From positions 32,028,753 through 32,092,752 of the forward strand of contig CM060181.1 of NCBI GenBank assembly GCA_030549775.1: 64,000 bases of DNA. The letters are read 5' to 3'. The first letter of the stretch is position 1, and each line of letters opens with the position of its first letter. Below, piece after piece: positions 46,701 to 58,700 of the stretch. This DNA is from Tamarix chinensis. Its lineage: Eukaryota > Streptophyta > Magnoliopsida > Caryophyllales > Tamaricaceae. Position numbers and translations under genes: made by a program. The notes under the pieces are model-generated. The model did no database searches. It saw nothing but the letters and a program-made list of their open reading frames with translations, and had not been told where the DNA came from.

Positions 46701-49700
46701 AGGAGCCCAAATACGATTATGACAAACATAAAATTAATATATATATATATATATATTACATGGGTCTGGTTGGGTTTAGAATTGTTGGACCTTGACTTGT
46801 TTAGATATATATTTACCCAAGTCCAACCTAAGCATCGAAAAATCCTAGACCCAGACTCCAGCCGCCTTGTCTGTGATCGCTAGCCCTTTGACCATCCATC
46901 CCTACCACTGATGAGCCATCATTCACTTAGACTGATGTTGCTCCTAACCATTATCCACCAACCTTTGTTCTCCCCCCTCTAATAATTCAATGCTTGGGAT
47001 TGGATTATTTGTTCTAGATGGCTCATTGTCAACCATCAAATCATCATCAGGTTTGGCTATATTTGTTGTTGGAGCCCGTCATCATAGTTGATGATGCTGG
47101 TTATAGATTGCTAAGATTTGGATGGGGAGGTCTGAGACCTCCTTCGGATCATAAGACCAAATCAAGATAGGGGATTCACCCGTAGTCCATCTCTATGGTT
47201 GGATGGTAGTACCGGATTTTCTGCTATCGTTCCAACCCCATTTGCTTAGAGATCCAAGCCCTCTATTGATTGAGGCCCTGCTCCTTGCTTACAATCTACA
47301 AATCAGGCTGCGGTTGATGGAGTTTGAGCTTGAAGGTAGCTGCTCCAATAGGCTTTCAAACCTGCTAGTTAGTGTGGATGATTACATTAGATGTGACATG
47401 TTGTTGATAGTGTCACTATTGCTTGGAGAGGCCCTATTGGCAACTGCCATTATAGCCATCAGCACAAAATAGTGGGTCAGGTATACACATTTGATGGGAC
47501 AGATTTGGTAGATATCGAGGCCCTCTCAAATTTTGATGGACATTAGCTCGAGCTCCATACAATTAAATATCAGTCGCGATACTCAATATTGGCCGATTTT
47601 TATTGGATTTTGGGTCAGTTGATGCATGAAATTGGCTATACGCGACAGATTTAGAATTTCACGTATTTATCAATGATATATCGATTATCGGCCAATATTT
47701 GCCGATATATATATCAATATTTACCGATATTTGCTAATATTTATTGGGGAAAAAAAATACTATGCGATAACTGTGATATATAAAATATCGTTTGTGACAC
47801 TTGGATACCACGATACCGAAACCTCAATTGCGACCGCTACTGTGATTTTATTTCTTGTCAAGCCTGCTCTAGAGATAGACCTAGACCTTCAAGATCCCAT
47901 CATCTTACTTTAGTTCCGATTTTGATTATGATACTCCAATTGGCTTAGAGATACTACACTTATCTCAATGGAGCTAGATCCTTCCGAGTGCTTATAGGAG
48001 ATTGAGTTAGAGCTTGACCTGTTTGAGCACTTGGAAGTTCCTGTAGATGACATTCCTGCTGCTTTAGTTCTTTGGCTTGAGTTTGGATGATCTCCACTTA
48101 TCTTAGTACTTGCTATAGACCGATTGGTTTTGGTTCATGTGAAGATCGATAGTTCCATAAGTTATATCAATCCAAGGGAAATTATTGCTTTGGATTATAG
48201 GTGACGCACTGGCCAATTCTCATTGCTCAATCATTAGGATGGGCACTCGTCACCTGATGTATGTGAGTAGGTGGGCGTAGATATCGACCAATCTCTATGT
48301 GGTTTCTTGGGATGAGATTGTAGTTGCTCTAGGACACGATTGGTTGGAATCCCGAGGTGCTCCCTTTTTGGATGAGTTGTGAGCGCAACAATTGCCTCCT
48401 ATGCCTTGTAGTTCTTTACCTTAGAATGGGAGGGGATTTTTAGGGTGAGATATCCAATCTTTTTCTTTGGTTGCAAGCTAGAATATTTAGTTCATTTTAT
48501 TAATTAGGAAAGAAGATTTATTTAGATTCCTAAGAGATATTATTTCCTATTCTAATTGCTTAAAGGGGCTGGGCTTGTGAGGTTGTATTGCCTATAAACC
48601 GGGTCCTATGACCTCATTAATAATATGAGTTGGAAATTAATCAAATTGATTAATTTTCCAACCCTCTCTTCTTTCCCTAATTTTGTTGACTACCCTCCTC
48701 TCTATCCCCCTTACTATCGACAACAACCTCCACCTACAACCACCTTCGACCACCCCAACAACCACCGACTAATTAAATACGGGTTACAAATGTAGAATTC
48801 AGCAGAGAAAATCAAAAATAAACAAGAGAGTTAAGGTCTTTAATCCAAACAACCATCCTGAGATGTCTGCTATCCATATTACTCTGGACACCCCTTAGTG
48901 CAGCTAGATCCAAAATTGCCAATCCTTACACATTTAGTAATTCTCTATCCCAAAATTACTGAAAATAACAGATTTGTAGCAAAACTTAGATACCTGACGG
49001 TCGATGACTTGAGCTTCTTTGTAATTTTATCCACCATGGGTACTCGAGGCAGGGCTGTAAACGAGCTGAGCCGAGCCGAATACCTTTGGGTTTAGGCTTG
49101 GCTCGTTTAACTAAATGAGTTTAAAATAAGGCTCGGGCTTGGTTCATTTAACTAAATGAGCAAGTCGAGTCAAGCCGAGCTCACGAGCCAAAGTCAAATA
49201 ATGAACCGAGCCTCACTCTTTCGAGCTCGGGTGCGGCTCATTTAACTAAACGAATGAGTTGAATCGAGTTTTTAACAAGATGAGCTGGGCCAAGCCGAAT
49301 ACCGAACTGGCTCAGCTTGTTTACAGACCTAAGTCCCCAACTCCGGGGTATTTGAAGCATAAAATGAAATATCGGTATCGTAATTGCGTTTCAGCCGCAA
49401 TTTTGCGGTTTTTAGGTCATCCGTGATGCGAAATTCCGAAAATGCGGCCTTTTTAGAAAATCACATATTTATTGCTGTGATATCAGCTGATATTTTTGCC
49501 GATATTAGCCGATATTTACTGATATTTGTTGTGTAAAAGAATTAAAAAATCACGCCACGACAACCACGACATATAAAATATCATTCACGATAACCCGATA
49601 CCGTGCCATCGCGACCGCAACCGTGGTTTTATTGTATGATCTGAAGGTGGAATGACCTTCAAAGAACTCTAGCTGTGTCAGTATTATAAGTTTTACATAT

Positions 49701-52700
49701 TTCTTTATTTATTTTTAATTTTTTTAACCTAATAGCGTGTCATAGGCCTTCTCGAGGTCTATCTTTAAGATCTTTCTTGGGCTAATGTCTTTCTGTCCAT
49801 ACTTCTTAAGTAGCTCCTGAGTTACAAGAACATAATCACCTATCCACCTCCCCTCCATAAAGGCAGATTGTGAGTAATCCACCAAATATTGTAACATGCA
49901 ATAGGCCTGAATTCAGCCACTGTCTTAGCATTGCTTGTCTTGGGTACTGAATGGATTGATGTATTATGCAAAGCCTTCAATAGGTGGCCAGATTGCCAGA
50001 AATGTTGCACTGCTGAACAAACAGATTCACCCACAATACATCATGATATTTTGAAGAAGTGTGCATTGTTTCCATCTGAACCTGGGGCCTTAGGATCAAT
50101 GATGCTGAATTAGGCCTCTCTAGTGGTGCCATCAGTTGCACCCTGTTTTCCCTTCTGAGTAAAGGTCCCTTCAACAGGTGTAGTTAGTGGCAGAATCTGT
50201 GTACTTCTTTACCGATCTCTTATTGGGAAGTCAATTTGTTGTTAAACTCATCATACAAAATCTGTATAGTACTGTACCTTCTTTGTTCATTGATCTCGGC
50301 ATGGAAGAATTTGTTGTTATGAACCCCTAGCTTGACATAGCTTATTCTTGCGTTTTGTTGCAAGACCTTATCTTCTATCTTACCTTGGTTCCGCCATTCT
50401 TGCTTCTGTTTCATCTCTAAATGTGCATGCGTGCTATTTTTTGAATCTGCTATCATTTGTCCTTTCGTGTGCATCCAGACTTCTTTAAGGGCTTCTGTTC
50501 TTCTATTGACATTCCCAAAATGAGTGCTATTGAATTGCCTAAGCACCGGCTTCTAGATCTTTAATTTAGCCACCAACTGATATTGTCTAGACCCCTCTAT
50601 TGGATTTGCCCAGGATTGGGCTACAGTCTGCTAGAATGAATCACTGGTTGTCCAGATGTTATAAAACTTGAAGGGCTTGAACCCTGAATAGTTCTGTTGG
50701 GGCCATGTGATGTGGATTTTGCAATGATCAATTATGCAATCTTCCATAACCTCTGCCCACACCCTGCCCTGATTTTCAAACAACTGTTGGTCGCCCAGAT
50801 CCAGTTTACACCATATGCGATCAGGAGCCTCCTGATTGTTGTTCCAAGTGAAATGTGGCCTAATTGTTCTCAGGTTTCCTAAGTCACTCTGCTGTCATAA
50901 CAGTGTAGTGTAGTGTAGTGGAGCATCCTGCCGAGGCTGTCATGTGCTCCCAATACTACATTAAAGTCTCTAACATCCAAACCGTTGCTGTTATGAGCAT
51001 GAAAATTAACCAGCTGATTCCATAATAGTCATCTAGCATTCCCTTCATTAAACCATATAAACAAATGACCGCAAATAACTTTTGCCCATTCAAGAGAGAA
51101 AGGTGTCAGTGTATTACCTGAGCATGATCAGAAATGAGTTGTAGTTGGATTATTGCAGGGTTCCAAAGTACCCATATTCGATCATTTCCAGGAACATATT
51201 ATAGTTATGAACTATACTATATCTGGGGCAAATCTACCTTCGCCATATTTCTTTCCTTACCCTCGTTTCAAAAAAACTGACTCCTAATTTATTACTGCTC
51301 ATATATGTACTTAGTAATCTTTGTTTAAGGTGCATATTCATCTCCTTTACATTCCAGGTAGAAATGATCATTTGATGGTGAAAATAGGCACACTGCCTTC
51401 CTACACTATGCCTAGCCTTCCAAATTCAATAAATCTTCTTGCCTAGCAAAGTTGCTCTGTCAGCTTTAGTGGGCTCTGGGTCCATCCCTGAAGGCCCTGG
51501 TGCACCATTTCTGTGCTGAAAACTTTTGCTGGGATGAGCACTTCCTCCTGGCGGAGGACCTCTTTGCACCTTCCTTGCTGGGGTTCACTAGGTCTTTGTA
51601 TACCTTCAATATTGGGTGGCTGTTTTGGGTTCTCCCTCCTTACTTTCTGTTCTCCTCTTGCCACAGTAGGCCCCTTCTCCTCCATCATATCATTGCAGTG
51701 TCCATCCTCATGCCCTATCAGATGCATTTGCTGCAGAATTTAGGCCTCCAATCAAAGGAGACACTGTTTTCTGGTTGCACCATTGGTTAGAGTAATCATA
51801 GCCTACACCATAACAGGGAGGCTTACATCTGTTACTACCATGATATGGTGGCAGTCACCATGTCTGCACATATTTTGATACCAACGCAGCTGCCTATGCT
51901 ACTGAATGAGACAACTGACCAGTGAGTCACCTGGCATTTTCCACCATTCACTGTTATCAAACGCTTCATTGAGATTCCAGTTCTTGAGTAACAGAGGCCG
52001 AGCACTGAATGACCAAAATGGGTTCTCCAGTACAGCCATAAAATCACATTTGGTTTCAAATCAAAATGGGGAAAAGCCTTGATCGTGGTAGAGAACTTCT
52101 GGAGGGGCAGCAATCTTGATCCAGTGCTCCTTGACGAATCCGACCATTTGCTGGTGATAAGGTTGGATGCCCGCAATCATTCCCAGAAGTGTATAAGCCC
52201 ATCAGCGCTCCTTGTCGATGTCCTTCTGGATTTGTGCTTGAATCTCCCCATTGCTCACAACTGGTGGCAGATAGTTCAAATTCAGGACGCTCCCCCTTTT
52301 GATTTTTGACTAGTATTAGTATATCCTTCCAGATCTCTACTGCCCGATCTTCAGTATCTTTTGTCGACGGTGCTCCCTGTACACCCTTCTCCTCATCACC
52401 ACTGACTTCAGGTACTTGCTTGGGGTGTGAGGGTGGAGGAAGATTATGAGGTGTAGTAACAGGGTTTCAAGGATCAGCTTTCTTGCAGCTCCACTCGATT
52501 CACCTTTTTCATCTATCTGCTTGTTCACACATCTGTTCACTGTTGCCTGGATTTTGCTTTGACCTGTTGCAGTACTGCCAGAGTGGCCGGCCTTTGCTGG
52601 TTTTTGTTTTGCTTTCCTTGAGCCACGGAGTTTGTTCAGGTGGAATGAAAATCAAGCATGAGGCGTGTATTCCAGCCCTTTCTTTCTCTGATTACAACAT

Positions 52701-55700
52701 TTTATTTATTGTACCATGATAATGTTAGTTGTTGTCAAAGCTCAGAGTCTCCTGATGCTTGTTCTACTACTACTTACCATGTAAAACATGATAATTGCTA
52801 TTGATAGCTTTAGAGCAACTTAGTTAACTTCATTAGCTATATATTTGTCTATGTATTGGTATAAATTTCTATTTATGTTGCAGGTATGGTGATCTATATA
52901 CCCAAAAAAATGTTGCGATTAGTGGTATTCACACACATGCTGGTCCTGGAGGTTATCTCCAATATGTTGTGTATATTATTACGTCTCTTGGTTTCGTGCG
53001 CCAATCATTTGATGCTCTTGTCAATGGAATTGAGCAAAGTGTCATACGAGCTCATGAAAATCTGAGGCCTGGATCTGTTTTTGTGAATGAAGGTTAGCGT
53101 AGTAGCTTTAAGGTTTCCATTTATTGTATAAATGTGCCTGCACCGGCTGTTGATTTAGCTATATATTGGTACCATAATGATTTATAGAGTCAGGACCCAT
53201 TTATTGATTTATTGATTTATTTATTTATTTATTTATTTTTCCTCCTTCCCTTGATGAATCATCGAAGAGAACTCTCCTTTGCTTAAATGCATCAATTTCC
53301 CCACATATTTATGTATTTTTTTGGTTTTTGTGGTGAATAGCTTAGTTTTTTGGATTCTATGTGAGATTGGCTTTGCCTGGAAATAGTTCCTAAATATCCT
53401 TTGTGGCTTGAATTAGGTCAACAAATTTATTTCTTAATTCCTCAATAAAAGAAAAGAAAAAAACATTTTTGTGCATCATTGGCTACATTTGCCTGATCTC
53501 CCTCCCATAGTTCGTAGGATTAGAAGTGATAGCATTTTGATCCTCTAGGTTACTAGTAACTACTTGTTTGATCGTCTTAAATTCTGCACAAGCACTTGCA
53601 TAGTCAGCTTGGTTTTGCCCGCTCAATTTCTAAATGGCAAGCACAAGCACTTGCATTGTCAATTTGTCTTTGCCCTCTCAGTTCCTAAATGGCATTTTTA
53701 TCACGATCTTTATCATTACAAATCTGTTATGTCCGAACTGTTTTCCAACTGCTAGAGCATTAGATATCATTATGCCTTTTAGTGCCTTCTTACATCATCA
53801 TATGAGCATAATGTTTTGAGTGTCATGCCTATACATTTATCTTTGTTAATCTTATCGGTGGATGCTTCTGATCATGCCAAATATCTCCAGTTACACTTGG
53901 GTTGGGTGTTGAAAGATGCAGCAGGTAGTAGTCCCCGATTTCTTTGTGTTGTGCTTAAGATCTCACTATGGACACAGTAGTTAGTATTGTTGTCCATCTC
54001 ATTATGGACACACTTATGATCTCATTATGCCAAACATCTTTGTTATCATGTTTGTTACCTGCTTGTTCGACTGTTTGTGCCTAATCATTCCCATTGATGT
54101 GGTTAAAAAATTTAACATTGTAGCTGATTGCCTGTCAACAGGAGAGCTTCTTGATGCTGGTGTTAGCCGCAGTCCTAGTGCTTATCTAAACAATCCTGCC
54201 GAAGAACGCAATAAATACAAGTACAATGTTGATAAAGAAATGACTCTATTGAAGTTTGTCGACGATGACTGGGGACCGGTTGGAAGCTTTAATTGGTTTG
54301 CTACTCATGGCACTTCCATGAGTCGCACAAACCAGTTGATTAGTGGTGATAATAAAGGGGCTGCTGCACGGTTTATGGAAGACTGGTTTGATGAGGAAAA
54401 AATGAAAAATGTATATACCAATGACAACAAAAAACATACAATCCCAAGGCGAATTTCCAACATTATTCCTCAACATAATGCAAAGCGTAAGTATGGGCTA
54501 CATTCACTGACACAGCTAAACCCAATTTGCTTTTAGAGCAGTGACCTGATCCATTTGTTTTTCACCAATCCATGTACAGTTTCTGATTTTGGTTTTTCTT
54601 GTAGAATTGGCAAATAGGATTTTCGTTCTTCCTTTGATAAATCAAGAATTATACTCATTGTGCCTTTTGTTTTCATGTTCATGCCTTCTTAGAAGGTGTG
54701 AAGCAACATAAGCAGAGTGAGAGCTCAATGCTTTCTAATTTCCATTTTCCTCTCACAAAAGAAAAAATAATCTGTCATTAAGTGGAAATAGAAGCAATAA
54801 TAAATAGTCATACCTCGGCTCATGAGGCTTGATGATTTATTTTGGCATCATATATTCTTCCAGGTGTCCAACTTAGGAGTATCTATACATCTTTCAGTGC
54901 TGCCAATAGCTATTTGCAGTAATACACTTCTTTTAGATAGTCTAAGAATTACAAGTCTATACTAGTTACACTACATATATCTTTGCCAATTTAGTGAAAA
55001 TTGACCTTTTACATTTTACAAATATCTCCTCTCCTCTGTTTCAACATTTCTTTGGTACAGATCATGAGCTATTAGAGGTTGCTGCATCCTACCAGGCTTC
55101 TGCTGGTAAAAACGTAACCAGATTCTCTAGTATTTCTCAGCGGGTCCGAAGCAATCTTAGGCAAACTGAAAAGCCGAAGTTTTTGGCTGCATTTTGTCAG
55201 TCAAACTGTGGTGATGTTAGCCCAAATACTCTTGGTGCATTCTGCATAGATACTGGCCTGCCCTGTGATTTCAACCATAGTACTTGTGGAGGGAAGAACG
55301 AGTTATGCTATGGACGAGGACCAGGGTACTTCCTGCTACACAAAAAATATAAAAAACAATCTAGAATAAAAATGCATTTGTATAAATGCCTTAAACCATG
55401 AGATTCTTGAATGTTCTTGGCATGCCCTTATTTCCCTTGCAGTTATCCAGACGAATTTGAGAGCACACGTATTATTGGGGACCGACAATTCAGAAAGGCT
55501 ATGGATCTTTTTAACACAGCATCTGAACAACTGAAGGGAAAAATTGATTACCGTCATGCCTATGTAGATTTCTCCAAGCTTGACGTATCAGTACCTGAAG
55601 ATGGAGGTGGATATAAGGTTGTAAAAACATGCCCTGCTGCAATGGGATTTGCATTTGCTGCAGGTACAACAGATGGACCAGGGGCATTTGACTTCAAACA

Positions 55701-58700
55701 GGGGGATGACCAAGTAATTAGAACTCTTGTTTGACTCGTTTTATTTTATATGTTCTATGAAGTCTCCATTATAATGGCTGCGATTGCTTTTCCAGGGCAA
55801 TCCTTTCTGGAGATTAGTGCGAAATTTGCTCAAAACACCTGGTGAAGAACAAGTTAAATGTCATCATCCAAAGCCTATTCTTCTTGACACTGGTGAAATG
55901 AAGCAGCCATATGATTGGGCAGTGAGTTTCAATTATATCTCCTCTTTTTTTGCGCCCATATGATTCTTTCTGAAAGATGCTTGCACCTATTGAAGTCCTG
56001 ACGATTAAAAAAAGAAAAAGGAAAATATAATTCTTTTAAATTTATCATTGTTTGCCTGAGTGGCTAAATCTGTAATTTTTTTTTATTGGGCTTGCTAGAA
56101 CTACCTGTGCAACTGTAGCAATATGAGGGAACATATTCATATGCTCAACTGCATTGTGTGTTTGTTGTTTGTTTTTGATATTTGACAGTGCTTTGTCATT
56201 TTACATTGCTTGTGTGTGCACTATATACATCTCCCCCCCCCCAAAATTTGATACACTGCATTGAAGCATGTGACTCAATGGATTATATGTTGTCTAATGA
56301 ACAATTATCCTGTTAATTTACTAATCTTGCAGCCTTCAATACTTCCAGTCCAGATCCTACGGATAGGGCAATTTGTGATTCTCAGTGTACCTTCAGGTAG
56401 AGGCTTTTCTGCTCTATCTTTTTCTTTTAATGTTTTTGTTTCCCAAGTCTGGTTGTATCACTACCAGCTTGTAGTTTGTTTGTCCATCATACTGATTTAA
56501 ATGAAAGATATGTTGTTATGAGGTTGCTGAGCACATGTTTCTTTTTGTTCTCGCATTATGGTTCTTTACTTTCCCTTTCTCTTTGTTCCACTGTTGGTCC
56601 TGGTGCTGACGGACAGTAGATCATCTGATCAATTACACAAGCCAGTGCAGACTCTGATACCATGCCAGTGTGAGGCAGTTGGAGAATTAGTTCTTAGTGA
56701 TCAAATGTCCCAAAATTAACCTTGATCTTATTTTCTTGTGCTAAGCCAAACAAGCGAGAGTGATCATATGGTTACATATAGGGGGTTTTCGGGTTTGCTT
56801 ATCCATAGGTTAAGGATAATGGAGGAATGCTGGAAAAACTCCCCATGAGGATTTTATTGAGCTCAAATAATAGGGTTAAATGGTGCCAGACTGACGAGGA
56901 GAGTATTACAGAGCTGCCTAAAATACTCTATTAAATCCTTGTCTTAGCTCGTGGCCAGTGCACCAACAATAAGAGTATGAGATAGAGTAGGGAGAAAAAA
57001 ATCTGCTTTCTTATTTTCAGAGTATTCACCAAGTTCCTTAATATAGAAAGGCTTGATGAGTCAATGTCACTAGATGCATGAGGATCATTAGAGATACACG
57101 ACCTTAATGTATAGATACACGACCTTACTACATATATACATGATACATGACCCTAATAAAAAAATGCACAACCCTTCTAAAAATATACATTAATACATAA
57201 TAAAGAGCATAAAAGAAGATACATGAATCTTAATTTACATTGTACCTAAGCAATCACATGGATCTGCGCTTAATGTGTGTTATCAGAATTAATGTTGAAT
57301 TACATGCAGATTTTCCAGCAAACTGATAGCTTGATGGGTATTTGTTTGAAACTTTTCCACACTCCCCCTCAAGCTGGCTTGAAGATATCCTCCATATCTA
57401 GCATGCCAATTCATTCATTAAGGTTTCAAACTACTTACTTGTTAGTCCCTTTGTAAGTACATCTACCACTTGTTCATTATTATGGACAGAAGGCATACAA
57501 AGCAGTCCAATCTCTAGGTTTTCTTTGATAAAATGTCTATCCACTTCTGCATGTTTTGTTCTGTTGTGATGAAGTGGGTTGTGTGCCATGGAGATTGCTG
57601 CCTTGCTGTTACAATATGCTCTCATGTTGGAGAAGTATTAATCTTCAACTCTTCTAACAATCATTTAATCCATAAGGCCACACAAATTTCATGACAATGG
57701 CTCTAAGATTTTAGCTTCTCGACCACTTCTTGCTATAACACTTTTTTTTTTTTTACTTTGCCTTGTTACCAGATTTCCTCCAAAAAACTGCAGTACCCGA
57801 AGTTGGTTTTCTGTCTGTCACATCCACCTCCCATTCTGCATCACTATATATTTCTACCTTGAGATGTCCATGATTCTCGAACAACAAACCTATTTCAAGA
57901 GTACCCTTTAGGTATCCCAAAATTCTATAAACAGCATCAAAATGTTCTTGTCTGTGAGAATGCATAAATTGAATTTGTTAACTGCAAAAACTTTTGTCTG
58001 AACTTGTTTGAGAGAGATATATAAGTCTCCCAACTAGTCTTTGATATTGATCCCTTTTTGTAACTTCTGGTTTCGCAGGTTGTAGCTTTATCTTAGGATC
58101 TACAGTTATTTCTGCAGCTTTGCACCCTAACATTCCTGTTTCCCCAATTAAGTCCATTGTATATTTTTTCTGTGAAACAGAGATACCTTTCTTTGATCTG
58201 GCAAATTCCATACCAGGAAAGTATTTCAATGGCTTCAAATCTTTGATCTTGAAATTGCTGGCAAGCAACTTATTCAATCTCTCTAGTTCACCGTCACCAC
58301 CTGTCAAGATTATATCATCAACGTACACTATTAGGATAGCAATCTTGCCTTCTGTGTGTTTGTAGAGAATGGTATGATCTGCCCGCCCCTGCTTGTAACC
58401 ATAACTCTTCACAACCTTTCCAAATCATTCAAAGCAAGCTCCAGGAGATTGTTTGAGTCCATATAGAGACTTTTTCAATCTGCATAACTTTTTCATTTTA
58501 TCCATTATGCCTTCAAATCCAGGAGGTTACTTCATAAAAACCTCTTCAATGTCTCCATTTAGGGAAGCATTCTTTACATCTATCTGGTGCAATTGTCAGT
58601 AAAGGTGCGCAGATAGGGAGAGCAAGGTCTGAATTGAATTTATCTTGGCTAACGGTGCAAAAGTCTCCTGATAATCTATCCCATGGGTTTGGGTAAACCC

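Larger units (their letters stand above)
45440..48930 (+). mobile_element. Non-coding LTR retroelement in the LINE
   Basis: Two diverged direct repeats (about 45440-45867 and 48434-48930) share GGTTGCAAG, GATATTATTTCCTATTCTAA, GGGGCTRGGCTTGTGA, TACAACCACCTT and CGCCAATCCT/TGCCAATCC. A primer-binding site follows the first and a purine tract precedes the second. The 2.6-kb interior has no gag-pol domain, so the element is non-autonomous (LARD-like) or a decayed relic. The first LTR has a TATAAATA box at 45620-45627. The 5' boundary is approximate. Confidence 0.75.
44360..52700 (-). mobile_element. Decayed LINE in ceramidase intron 1, interrupted
   Basis: On the minus strand one reads, from high to low coordinates, ORF1 (DUF4283-like), endonuclease, start of RT, then after a gap (about 45420-49730) the RT end and zf-RVT domain. 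That is the order of a plant L1-type LINE. All parts carry stops and frameshifts. The outer limits are estimates: a short T6 run at 44362 may be the remnant of the poly-A tail, and I found no clear target duplication. Antisense to the host gene. Confidence 0.75.

Noticed and set aside
54027..54141. In-frame extension of ceramidase exon 3 toward an ATG at 54027
   Set aside because: The CAG acceptor at 54139-54141 joins exon 2 in frame and restores the conserved NEGELLDAGVSRSP; the upstream part is intron sequence.
57080..57240. ATACACGACCTTA-like repeats as a satellite
   Set aside because: Only three or four imperfect copies inside the copia LTR; too few to call.
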